A DNA stretch of 64,000 bases from Chryseobacterium gleum (lineage in GTDB: Bacteria; Bacteroidota; Bacteroidia; Flavobacteriales_D; Crocinitomicaceae). The stretch spans positions 1 through 64,000 of the forward strand of contig CAMDMY010000003.1 in the NCBI GenBank assembly GCA_945902775.1, written 5' to 3'. Under the pieces are notes generated by a model. That model saw only the letters and a list, made by a program, of their open reading frames with translations, did not search any database and was not told the origin of the DNA. A program made the position numbers and the translations under genes. This document shows, piece after piece, positions 34,552 to 42,554 of this stretch (the stretch's first letter is position 1; each line of letters starts with the position of its first letter).

Positions 34552-35994
34552 TTAATACTTTATAAACACATTTTTAGGTTCTGTAAAGAAACGTAAGGCT
34601 TCTAATCCACCTTCTCTTCCAACACCTGAAGATTTCATTCCTCCGAAAGGTGTTCTTAAATCTCTAACCATCCAAGAATTAATCCATACAATTCCAGATT
34701 GTGCTTGATCAGCTACTCGGTGTGCTCTTTTTAAATCGGATGTCCAAAGTGTTGTTTGAAGTCCGTATTCTGTTGAATTTGCCATCATCAATACTTCTTC
34801 TTCCGTATCAAAAGGTGTAATTGTCACTACTGGTCCGAAAATTTCTTCTTGGTTCGTTCTGCAATCGTATGGTAATCCTTCGATTACTGTCGGACGCATA
34901 TAATAACCATTGTCGTAAGGAGCGTCTAATTGAACACGAACGCCACCAGTTAAAACAGTACCACCTTCTTCTTTTGCTAATTCAACATAAGACAATACTT
35001 TCTCGATGTGTGGTAAAGAAACCAATGCACCCATATTTGCTTTAGGATCAGTAGGATTCGAAACAACCGAACGATTTACTTTGTCTACAAATGCTTTTTT
35101 GAATTTTTCGTAAATAGAACGCTCAATAAAAATACGAGATCCGCATAAACAAATCTGACCTTGATTTGCAAATGAAGAACGAATCGTTGTACTCAACATA
35201 TCATCAAAATCACAATCAGCGAAGATAATCACTGGATTTTTACCTCCTAATTCAAGCGATAATTTCTTGAACATTGGTGCCGCAGTTCGTGCTAAATATT
35301 CACCTGTTTTTGTTCCTCCTGTAAATGAAATCGCTTTGATTTTTTTATGTTTCACAATTGCATCACCTACCTTGTGACCTAAACCATGCAAAATATTTAA
35401 AACTCCGGCTGGCATTCCTGCTTCTTCGGCCACTTTTCCAAGTAAATAAGCCGTATAAGGTGTTACCTCAGACGGTTTTGCTATAACGCAGTTCCCTGCC
35501 GCTAAAGCTGGAGCTATCTTCCAAGAAAATAAATACAAAGGCAAATTCCAAGGAGAAATACACCCTACAATGCCGATCGGTTTACGCAAGGTATAATTGA
35601 TCCCTTCGCCTTCCATATAATGAGATTCAGAAGAAAAATGCGTAATTGCAGTTGCGAAAAAATGGAAGTTTGATACAGAACGAGGAATATCAACATGCGC
35701 TGCCAAAGAAACTGGTTTACCATTATCTCTCGATTCAGCCTGAACAAATTCGTCCATTCTACGCTCTATCCCTTCTGAAAGTCGAACCAAAATTTTACTT
35801 CTTTCTTCCACGGTCATTTTAGACCAAATAGGAAATGCTTTTTCAGCCGCCTCAACCGCTAATTCAACATCTCTTTCATCAGAATCAGGAATTAAACTGT
35901 AAACATTTCCCGTTGCAGGTTCGTAATTATCAATATAGTCCCCGCCAATCGGTGCTCTGTATACACCATCTATGAAATTTTGTAATTTTTCCAT
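34552..35994 (-). CDS. Aldehyde dehydrogenase, probable 2-aminomuconate 6-semialdehyde dehydrogenase
   Basis: 480 residues, complete ALDH: SPWNLPLYLFSWKIAPALAA, FTGGTKTGEYLA, LSLELGGKNPVI (E248 general base) and FANQGQICLCGSR (C282 nucleophile). The sequence is of the hydroxymuconic/aminomuconic semialdehyde dehydrogenase (ALDH8A1-like) branch. It is the last gene of a run with kynurenine 3-monooxygenase and kynureninase, which makes 2-aminomuconate semialdehyde, formed later in the kynurenine route, the most likely substrate. The required 3-hydroxyanthranilate dioxygenase and ACMS decarboxylase are not in the window. Separated from the next gene by an inverted-repeat element. Confidence 0.85.
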   Translation of the reverse strand: MEKLQNFIDGVYRAPIGGDYIDNYEPATGNVYSLIPDSDERDVELAVEAAEKAFPIWSKMTVEERSKILVRLSEGIERRMDEFVQAESRDNGKPVSLAAHVDIPRSVSNFHFFATAITHFSSESHYMEGEGINYTLRKPIGIVGCISPWNLPLYLFSWKIAPALAAGNCVIAKPSEVTPYTAYLLGKVAEEAGMPAGVLNILHGLGHKVGDAIVKHKKIKAISFTGGTKTGEYLARTAAPMFKKLSLELGGKNPVIIFADCDFDDMLSTTIRSSFANQGQICLCGSRIFIERSIYEKFKKAFVDKVNRSVVSNPTDPKANMGALVSLPHIEKVLSYVELAKEEGGTVLTGGVRVQLDAPYDNGYYMRPTVIEGLPYDCRTNQEEIFGPVVTITPFDTEEEVLMMANSTEYGLQTTLWTSDLKRAHRVADQAQSGIVWINSWMVRDLRTPFGGMKSSGVGREGGLEALRFFTEPKNVFIKY

Positions 35995-35996
35995 TA

Positions 35997-36206
35997 TTTT
36001 AGACTTTAGACTAATAGACTTTAGACCGCTTTGCTCAAAGACTGATACAATGTGTTAAAATCTTTCGTCAAAATTAATTATTTATTCAAATATATCCCTT
36101 AAATCTCAGTTGTACGAAAAAATTGTACAACTGAATAAATCTATTAAACATCAGTCTATGAGTTTCAAAGAAACGTTCTAATGTCTAAAGATCTAATGTC
36201 TCAAAG
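35997..36206. repeat. AGAC-TTAGA inverted-repeat element 1
   Basis: Left arm (35999-36050) reads TAGACTTTAGACTAATAGAC and then ACCGCTTTGCTCAAAGACTG. The right arm (36145-36206) is the same pattern on the opposite strand (GTTTCAAAGAAACGTTCTAA, TGTCTAAAGATCTAATGTCT). The arms face each other across about 95 nt of AT-rich DNA and fill the whole gap between two co-oriented genes. Confidence 0.7.
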
Positions 36207-36743
36207 TACTTTCACATTATATTCCTTCAACTGATCCAAATATTCTTTTGAATGAAAATCGATTCCTTTCAATTCGGATGTCTTTGCCGATTTTAATTCT
36301 TGACGTTTAATACTAGTCAAAAAACGTCGAATATCCTCATCATTCTCTAAAATAATTCCTGGAACTGGAACAGATTCACCTTTCTCATTTTTCGCCACCA
36401 TTGTGAAATAAGAAGAATTGCAGTGTTTCTTTTCTCCTGTTCGAATGTTTTCAGAATCCACTCGAATTCCAACTACCATCGAACTTTTTCCGGTATAATT
36501 TATCGAAGCTCGAAGTGTAACTAACTCCCCTACTTCAATCGGATTTAAAAAATCAACTGTATTTACTGAAGCAGTAACACTATAATTTCCAGAATGTTTT
36601 GAAGCACAAGCAAAAGCAATTTGATCCATCAACGATAAGATATATCCCCCATGAATTTTACCGCTAAAATTAGAATTACTCGGAAGCATTAATTGTGAGA
36701 ATAATACTTCCGAATCTTTTTTATATTTAAATAGTTTACTCAT
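36201..36743 (-). CDS. Acyl-CoA thioesterase, hotdog fold
   Basis: 180 residues. The hotdog signature is clear: NFSGKIHGGYILSLMDQIAFACASKHSG, TASVNTVDFLNPIEVGELV and SSMVVGIRVDSENIRTGEKKH, close to the YciA/BFIT type of thioesterases that hydrolyse acyl-CoA. A C-terminal helical extension of about 45 residues follows. Its place inside the kynurenine gene run suggests it hydrolyses a CoA intermediate of downstream catabolism, but this is inference. The last codons are encoded by the end of repeat element 1. Confidence 0.85.
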   Translation of the reverse strand: MSKLFKYKKDSEVLFSQLMLPSNSNFSGKIHGGYILSLMDQIAFACASKHSGNYSVTASVNTVDFLNPIEVGELVTLRASINYTGKSSMVVGIRVDSENIRTGEKKHCNSSYFTMVAKNEKGESVPVPGIILENDEDIRRFLTSIKRQELKSAKTSELKGIDFHSKEYLDQLKEYNVKVL

Positions 36744-36744
36744 A

Positions 36745-36848
36745 AGTTAGACAATAGATATTTAGACAATAGACATTAGACTTAAGTTCATTCTTGCTAT
36801 TGTTTGTCTAAAAGCAAAGCGATCTAATATCTAACTATCTAAAGTCTA
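36745..36848. repeat. AGAC-TTAGA inverted-repeat element 2
   Basis: Left arm TTAGACAATAGATATTTAGA and CAATAGACATTAGAC; right arm TTGTCTAAAAGCAAAGCGAT then CTAATATCTAACTATCTAAA, the reverse-strand form. It fills the gap between the kynurenine monooxygenase and thioesterase genes. Confidence 0.7.
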
Positions 36849-38183
36849 TTAAACCAACGAAAGCATTTTATCCATTACTTCTTGAGAATCCCATTTTTCT
36901 TCGATGTTTGGAAGTTTCATTACTTGTTCCATAATCGCGTCTTGCTCTACCCCATTTTGAACTACTTTATTGTAACGAATGTGACTAAATGTAACTTGAG
37001 AATACAATGGCAACCATTTATCAGGGTGTAAATCATTGAACTTACTTTCAATTTTTTTACGTAATAACCATTCTTTATTCCCAGTTAAGTCTCTCATTTC
37101 AACGTAATTTCTCAACGATAAATCGATGATTGCATTTCCATCTGGAACTCTTTCTTTTGAATAAGCACTCAATAAACCATCCCAATTTCCGTTTGCTGCA
37201 TCCAACATTTCTCCGAAAATTGTACAATCTTCAAAACCACAATTCATTCCTTGTCCGTAGAAAGGAACTGTAGCGTGAGCTGAATCACCTAATAAAAGGA
37301 TTTTATCTTCGTAATTCCATGGACTACAACGAACCATTACCAATGAAGAAGTTGGATTTTCCATATAATCATCCAATAAAGTTGGCATTAAAGGTATTGT
37401 GTCGGCAAATGTTTCATTGAAAAATGCACTTACTTTCTCTTTTGTATTGATCGTATCAAATGATTTTTCACCAAACATTGGGAAGAATAATGTACACGTA
37501 AAACTACCATCCATATTCGCTAAGGCAATCATCATGAATTCACCTCTTGGCCAAATATGTAAACAGTTTTTATCTAATTTATGTGTACCATCTTCGTTTG
37601 CAGGGATCACTAATTCTTTGTATCCGTGGTCTAAATATTTTTGAGAATAATCAAACATCGGTGTTTTTTGCATTCTAAAACGAACAGCAGAAAAAGCACC
37701 ATCTGTAGCAAAAATTGAATCAAAAGCATGTTTTTCTTCTTCTTTTGTTTCAAGGTTTTCAAAAATTAGTGTGTTTGTATTTAGCTCAACATCCTTACAT
37801 TTTCTATTGAAATTATACTTAATTGACGGATATTTATCTGCTAAATTCATCAACTTTTGATTCAACCCTCCTCTAGGTACAGAATAAATAGCCTGATCTT
37901 CTTTACCATACTGTTGATATGACAAAGTCCCATCCACTGCGTGCATACAGCGTTTGTACATCGGTATCGACATTGCTTTGATATCTTCTTCAATTCCAGC
38001 TTCTCTCAAGGCTTTTAAACCTCTGTCAGAAAGCGCAAGATTGATTGATTTTCCAGCTAATAATTTTGCTTTACGTAAATCTGGTCTGTTTTCAAATACA
38101 GTAACATCATACCCTTTTTTCGCCATTAAGATCGCTTGTAAACTCCCTACTAAACCTGATCCTACAATTCCTATTTTTTTCAT
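36849..38183 (-). CDS. kmo: Kynurenine 3-monooxygenase
   Basis: 444 residues, class A flavoprotein hydroxylase. N-terminal FAD motif KIGIVGSGLVGSLQAILMAKKGYDVTVFE shortened here to GxGxxG at residues 7-12; FENRPDLRK, SINLALSDRGLKAL and YSVPRGGLNQKLM match KMO, and the second FAD motif is LLLGDSAHATVPFYGQGMN. It converts kynurenine to 3-hydroxykynurenine with NADPH and O2. The C-terminal hydrophobic tail of eukaryotic KMO is absent, so it is soluble. It lies directly downstream of kynureninase on the same strand. Confidence 0.94.
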   Translation of the reverse strand: MKKIGIVGSGLVGSLQAILMAKKGYDVTVFENRPDLRKAKLLAGKSINLALSDRGLKALREAGIEEDIKAMSIPMYKRCMHAVDGTLSYQQYGKEDQAIYSVPRGGLNQKLMNLADKYPSIKYNFNRKCKDVELNTNTLIFENLETKEEEKHAFDSIFATDGAFSAVRFRMQKTPMFDYSQKYLDHGYKELVIPANEDGTHKLDKNCLHIWPRGEFMMIALANMDGSFTCTLFFPMFGEKSFDTINTKEKVSAFFNETFADTIPLMPTLLDDYMENPTSSLVMVRCSPWNYEDKILLLGDSAHATVPFYGQGMNCGFEDCTIFGEMLDAANGNWDGLLSAYSKERVPDGNAIIDLSLRNYVEMRDLTGNKEWLLRKKIESKFNDLHPDKWLPLYSQVTFSHIRYNKVVQNGVEQDAIMEQVMKLPNIEEKWDSQEVMDKMLSLV

Positions 38184-38189
38184 AAATTT

Positions 38190-38312
38190 TTATTTTTGAG
38201 ACATTAGATAGTTAGACATTAGACCGTTTCCTTTGGAAACTTTTAGACTGATAATTGAAAGTTAAAACATTCTATTCATAAGTCTAATGTCTATCGTCTA
38301 AAAATCTATCGT
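38190..38312. repeat. AGAC-TTAGA inverted-repeat element 3
   Basis: Left arm AGACATTAGATAGTTAGACA, then a hairpin GTTTCCTTTGGAAAC and TTTTAGACTGAT; right arm AGTCTAATGTCTATCGTCTA on the opposite strand. The clearest copy of the family. It fills the gap between kynU and kmo. Confidence 0.72.
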
Positions 38313-39590
38313 CTATATCGCTTTTTCCAATATTTGTCCGAAGTAAAACACATCTTCAAACGAGTTGTATAACGGTGCTGGAGCAACACGAATTACGTTT
38401 GGCTCTCTCCAATCTGCTATCACTCCTTCTTCTGTAATTTTATCAAATAATTTTCTTGCTTCACCGTGAACTAAAATCGACAATTGTGCGCCTCTTTTGG
38501 TTTTATCTCTCGGTGTAATGATTTCAAACGTGCAATTTTCTTTGTTTCTTTCTGAAATATCATCGATTACATATTCTAAATAAGCTGTTAAAATATCTCT
38601 TTTAGCGCCAATTCTATCCATTCCTGCCTCTTCAAAAATATCCAAAGATGCATTGTGAGCTGCCATTCCTAAAACTGGAGCATTACTTAATTGCCATCCT
38701 TCAGCTCCTTTCATCGGTTGAAATCCTGGTTCCATTAAAAAACGAGTAGCTTTATCATGACCCCACCAACCTGCGAAACGAGGTAATTGAGGAGAATCAG
38801 CGTGACGTTCATGTATATACATTCCAGAAACACCACCTGGAGAAGAGTTCAAATATTTATAACTACACCAAGCAGCAAAATCTACTCCCCATTCGTGTAA
38901 TTTCAAATTGACATTTCCAGCTGCATGCGCTAAATCGAAACCAGCAATAGCTCCTACTTTGTGTGCTGCTTCTGTAATCGACTTCATATCAAACAATTGA
39001 CCAGAATAATAATTTACTCCGCCAATCATTACCAAAGCTAATTCATCACCTACTTCAGCGATTTTAGCTAAAACATCTTCTTCTCTAATCAAATGTTCAC
39101 CTTCTCTAGGAGCAATTTCAATTAAGTCTTCTTCCATACTTAATCCGTGAAATTTAATTTGAGATTCCAATGCATATTGATCACTTGGAAACGCTTTTGC
39201 CTCACAAATTAATTTCTTTCTTTTTCCTTCTGGTCGGAAAAAAGAAACCATCAATAAATGTAAATTAGTTGTTAATGAATGAGTTACTACAACCTCAATC
39301 GGTTTAGCGCCAACAATATTTGCTACTTTATTTGTTAAATTTTCGTGGTATGAAAACCAAGGTTTTTTCGCTAAAAAATGAGCTTCAACTCCGTATGATG
39401 ACCAAGCATCTAACTCTTCTAACAAATACTCTTTCGTTGATTTTGGTTGTAATCCTAACGAATTCCCAGTGAAATAACGAATTGTTTTTTCATGGAAATT
39501 TGGCAGATGAAAACGTTCTCTAAATGATTTTAATGGATCTTTTTCATCCATTTGTTGGGCAAAAGAAAGGGTATTCTCAAAATTACTCAT
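38313..39590 (-). CDS. kynU: Kynureninase
   Basis: 425 residues, PLP-dependent aminotransferase fold type I. RYFTGNSLGLQPKST at the N-terminus, VGAIAGFDLAHAAGNV with the PLP aspartate, and AAWCSYKYLNSSPGG with the Schiff-base lysine (K245) are diagnostic. It cleaves 3-hydroxykynurenine to 3-hydroxyanthranilate and alanine. First gene of the kynurenine cluster; a promoter with both elements precedes it (39613-39643). Confidence 0.96.
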   Translation of the reverse strand: MSNFENTLSFAQQMDEKDPLKSFRERFHLPNFHEKTIRYFTGNSLGLQPKSTKEYLLEELDAWSSYGVEAHFLAKKPWFSYHENLTNKVANIVGAKPIEVVVTHSLTTNLHLLMVSFFRPEGKRKKLICEAKAFPSDQYALESQIKFHGLSMEEDLIEIAPREGEHLIREEDVLAKIAEVGDELALVMIGGVNYYSGQLFDMKSITEAAHKVGAIAGFDLAHAAGNVNLKLHEWGVDFAAWCSYKYLNSSPGGVSGMYIHERHADSPQLPRFAGWWGHDKATRFLMEPGFQPMKGAEGWQLSNAPVLGMAAHNASLDIFEEAGMDRIGAKRDILTAYLEYVIDDISERNKENCTFEIITPRDKTKRGAQLSILVHGEARKLFDKITEEGVIADWREPNVIRVAPAPLYNSFEDVFYFGQILEKAI

Positions 39591-39612
39591 AGAAACTTGT
39601 GTTTTATTTACG

Positions 39613-39643
39613 CAAAATTATGTGTACTATTTATGTTTTCAAA
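39613..39643 (-). promoter_or_regulatory. Promoter of the kynurenine cluster
   Basis: On the minus strand TTTG (39640-39643), 19 nt, then TAATTTTG (39613-39620): a full match to the Bacteroidota sigma-A consensus, 22 nt upstream of the kynU start. Confidence 0.7.
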
Positions 39644-39790
39644 TATAGACAATTTGAAACCTATTTTAACTCAAAAATAGGGGAATGTTACAGAAATAAC
39701 ATAATTTTTTAAATATGTATGAATGTTCATACTTGAGAATATTGAAATAGAACTTCTTTAAGTTATTTATTAATTCGTTTTAACAAACCA

Positions 39791-39823
39791 AAAAGAGGCT
39801 ATATCAATGTGATATAGCCTCTT
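39791..39823 (-). terminator. Rho-independent terminator of the lipoprotein operon
   Basis: Perfect 14-bp stem, AAGAGGCTATATCA (39793-39806) with TGATATAGCCTCTT (39810-39823), three-base loop; on the minus strand it is followed by TTTTT. It ends the operon whose last gene stops at 39855. Confidence 0.88.
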
Positions 39824-39854
39824 AAACAAAATTTTATTGTTTTAAAAAACAGAT

Positions 39855-40556
39855 TTATTTTTTTACAATATTTTTCACTTTATTGATCAAAAAAGAAATA
39901 ATAGATTTATTTTTTGAAGAACCAGTATCACTATCTTTTTTGAAAAATGACTTTGATTCGCTGTCTTTACCGCTCGGCTCAGACAATTGGTCATAAACTT
40001 CAACTAACGATTGCTTATTTTTTGTAATAGCGATTAATGTTAGAGGATCATTTCCTTTACAGTCACCACAAGTAGAATTAACAGTATACGTCTTTTCTTC
40101 CGTTTCATGTTGGATACCATCAATTTTTGAAAGACTTGTTAAATTTGAAATTTTTGCATCAAACTGTTCTTGTTTCACTTTATTTAAAGATCTTGGGTTT
40201 TTGTAAAAACCAGCATATCCATGCACTGTTGCTTCACTTTTACCTCCAAAAAACAATAAGATTTTTTTTGTTGTTGTAACACTATAAATAGGATCAACTA
40301 AAATATCTACATTGTTTTCAATAATAGCGTTAAAATAGGCTTCCTCTTTTGCCGATTTTTCAACTTTATGTTTCTTAGTTGAAGAACCTTTTATTCTTTT
40401 ACTGAAGTTAGGCTCAACATCAACTACAAATTTATCAGTGACAACATCCTGATTTGAAATATCTACTATTCTTGAAGAGTGAGAATATGTTTTACATGAC
40501 GTTAGAGCAAGAACAAAAGAACCAGCGATTATTATTTTAGAAAAAATTGTTTTCAT
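39855..40556 (-). CDS. Lipoprotein of unknown function, duplicate B
   Basis: 233 residues. Lipobox ALTSC with acylated Cys21, followed by KTYSHSSR. The core (about 35-190) is nearly the same as in the neighbouring gene: FVVDVEPNFS, RIKGSSTKKHKVEKSAKEEA, ILVDPIYSVTTTKK, ATVHGYAGFYKNPRS and CGDCKGNDPLTLIAITKNK. It has an extra C-terminal tail of about 40 residues, Ser/Lys-rich and ending in a short hydrophobic-basic stretch (IISFLINKVKNIVKK). No named family. Third gene of the LysM-lipoprotein-lipoprotein operon. Confidence 0.75.
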   Translation of the reverse strand: MKTIFSKIIIAGSFVLALTSCKTYSHSSRIVDISNQDVVTDKFVVDVEPNFSKRIKGSSTKKHKVEKSAKEEAYFNAIIENNVDILVDPIYSVTTTKKILLFFGGKSEATVHGYAGFYKNPRSLNKVKQEQFDAKISNLTSLSKIDGIQHETEEKTYTVNSTCGDCKGNDPLTLIAITKNKQSLVEVYDQLSEPSGKDSESKSFFKKDSDTGSSKNKSIISFLINKVKNIVKK

Positions 40557-40582
40557 AATTGTTTGAATTTAAAGTTTTTAAT

Positions 40583-41149
40583 TTATTTTTTTAATTTTTT
40601 GTAGACTTCAACTAATGAAGACTTGTTTTTAATAATTGAAATCAAAGAAATTGGATCTTTACCTTTACAATCACCACATTTAGCCGCAGAAAAAGTTTTC
40701 TCTTCTGATTCTTCAAGTATTCCGTCGATTTTACTAAGCTTCTCTATATCTTTTATTTTTTGATCTAAATCTGCTTGTTTTGCTTCACTAGCAATTTTAG
40801 GATTTTTATAAAAGCCAGCATATCCATAAACTGTCGCTTCACTTTTACCTCCAAAAAATAACAAAATTCTTTTTGTTGATGTAACACTATAAATTGGATC
40901 AACTAAAACATCTACATTGTTATCAATTACTGCATTAAAATAGGCTTCTTCTTTTGCTAATTTTTCCACTTTATGTTTCTTGGTTGAAGAACCTTTTATT
41001 CTATTACTAAAATTTGGTTCAACATCAACGACAAAAGTGTTGGATTCAACATTCTTGTTCTCTAGATCAATTTCTCGAGAAGAATGCGAATATGTTTTAC
41101 ACGAAGCTAAAACTCCCAGTGCAAAAACAGACAAGATTAATCTTTTCAT
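40583..41149 (-). CDS. Lipoprotein of unknown function, duplicate A
   Basis: 188 residues with lipobox VLASC (Cys17) and KTYSHSSR next to it. Clearly a tandem duplicate of the gene 26 nt downstream: the two share the FVVDVEPNFSNRIKGSSTKK region, DPIYSVTSTKRILLFFGGKS, YGYAGFYKNP and CGDCKGKDPISLI. The paired cysteines in CGDCKG could bind a metal or form a disulphide. Likely periplasmic lipoprotein; role unknown. 13 nt after the LysM gene, same strand. Confidence 0.77.
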   Translation of the reverse strand: MKRLILSVFALGVLASCKTYSHSSREIDLENKNVESNTFVVDVEPNFSNRIKGSSTKKHKVEKLAKEEAYFNAVIDNNVDVLVDPIYSVTSTKRILLFFGGKSEATVYGYAGFYKNPKIASEAKQADLDQKIKDIEKLSKIDGILEESEEKTFSAAKCGDCKGKDPISLISIIKNKSSLVEVYKKLKK

Positions 41150-41162
41150 TATTTAACTGTAT

Positions 41163-42362
41163 TTATTTGATTATTAATTTAGTACCTGGATATATATTGT
41201 TGCTTTTTAAATTATTTAATGCTTTTAATTTTTGTATTGATAAATTAGTGTTAACAGAAACTCTGTATAAAGTTTCTCCCTCGTTAACTACATAAAATCC
41301 ATTTTTCATATTTTCTGCTTGCGATTCTGTAACTGGTATATCTGTTTTCCATTTAGAATTAGTTATAGAAGTATTCAATTGATTTTGACCTTTATTCGCT
41401 TCCGAAATTGAATTAGAAATAATCAATTTAGTACCAGCCTTTATATTATTATTTGTTAAATGATTTAATTCCCTGATTTTTTCAGTTGAAACATTCGTAT
41501 TTATAGAAACTCTATATACTGTTTCTCCTTCATTTACTAAATAAAATCCTTTTTTAATATTTTCTTGCTGCGCTTCTGTAACGGGTATATCTGTTTTCCA
41601 TTTAGAATTAGATTGTGATTGAACATTTGACTGATCGCTTTTGGATTTGTTAATAATAGCTACAGGGGCTGGTTCAGTTAATATTGTTTTAGATTCCGAT
41701 TTCGGTTCTTTGACGTTTTCCTTATTTACAATAGTTAAGGTATCTGGAAACGTCTGTTTCATTGGTTCAATAATTTCAGTTTTAGAAATTATAATTTCTT
41801 GAATGGGTTGAGTATTAACTTCATTATTTGAAGGTTTAGTATCTGTTGCTGAAATTTCTGAATTTAAATTTTGTTGTTGACTTTGAAGTGGGATTTTAAA
41901 ATAGTTTGCATCTGCTAATTCTACAGCACTTATTTTATTTACTTTATTAAATTCAGCAACAAGTAACTCATTTCGCTTATTAATATTCTTATCTCCTATT
42001 CTAATGTATTCCAAATAGTTAGATTCTAAAAGCAATAAATTTGGTGTATTGATTTCAGCTGCTTTCAAAGAAGTAATTTCTAATTTACTATACTTTTCTT
42101 CTGATGACGCTCTTTTTAACCAATCTGCATATTTTGAGTCTGCTATTTCTATCGATTTTGATTTATTTAATTCAAGATTCTTTAAAACTGTATAAACCTT
42201 ATGATTTTCTTTTGAAGAATTCTTTATGTACTCAAAATAAACTGAATCAGCTTTTAGTGTAGCGGATTTAGTATTTAATTTATTAGGGTAAAATTGACCA
42301 AATAAAACTACCGGCAACATTATAAAAAAAAGAGTAATTAATTTAAGTGGTTCTTTGGTCAT
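41163..42362 (-). CDS. Secreted protein with two LysM domains
   Basis: 399 residues, signal peptide about 1-22 (MLPVVLFGQ). The N-terminal third is helical with loosely repeated ADSxYxxYxK-like segments. Two near-identical modules of about 68 residues (about 250-320 and 330-399) each hold a linker SKWKTDIPVTExQxEN and a LysM domain (FYLVNEGETVYRVSINTN ... IKAGTKLII). LysM binds peptidoglycan glycan, so the protein probably sits on the cell wall. First gene of an operon with two lipoproteins, divergent from an amidase gene; a shared role in peptidoglycan handling is inferred. Confidence 0.85.
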   Translation of the reverse strand: MTKEPLKLITLFFIMLPVVLFGQFYPNKLNTKSATLKADSVYFEYIKNSSKENHKVYTVLKNLELNKSKSIEIADSKYADWLKRASSEEKYSKLEITSLKAAEINTPNLLLLESNYLEYIRIGDKNINKRNELLVAEFNKVNKISAVELADANYFKIPLQSQQQNLNSEISATDTKPSNNEVNTQPIQEIIISKTEIIEPMKQTFPDTLTIVNKENVKEPKSESKTILTEPAPVAIINKSKSDQSNVQSQSNSKWKTDIPVTEAQQENIKKGFYLVNEGETVYRVSINTNVSTEKIRELNHLTNNNIKAGTKLIISNSISEANKGQNQLNTSITNSKWKTDIPVTESQAENMKNGFYVVNEGETLYRVSVNTNLSIQKLKALNNLKSNNIYPGTKLIIK

Positions 42363-42380
42363 TTCTAATAATTAACACCG

Positions 42381-42408
42381 CAAATATAGTTAACTAATAT
42401 TAACCAAA
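42381..42408 (-). promoter_or_regulatory. Promoter of LysM-lipoprotein operon
   Basis: Minus strand TTTG (42405-42408), 16 nt, TATATTTG (42381-42388); 18 nt before the start codon. Confidence 0.6.
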
Positions 42409-42456
42409 AATTATTTTAACAACAAATTTACTTTTTTTAAAAAAATTTTAAAAATT

Positions 42457-42464
42457 TAACTTTG
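42457..42464 (+). promoter_or_regulatory. -7 element of the amidase gene
   Basis: TAACTTTG, an exact TAnnTTTG match, about 90 nt upstream of the preferred amidase start. A second match (TATTTTTG, 42543-42550) overlaps the first possible ATG. Confidence 0.45.
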
Positions 42465-42554
42465 TAGTTATGTTCGGACTGTTTCAACAATCACCTTTTA
42501 GTAAAGTTTCAAAATAGTTATAAAACGATCATTGAAAGCATGTATTTTTGCAAA

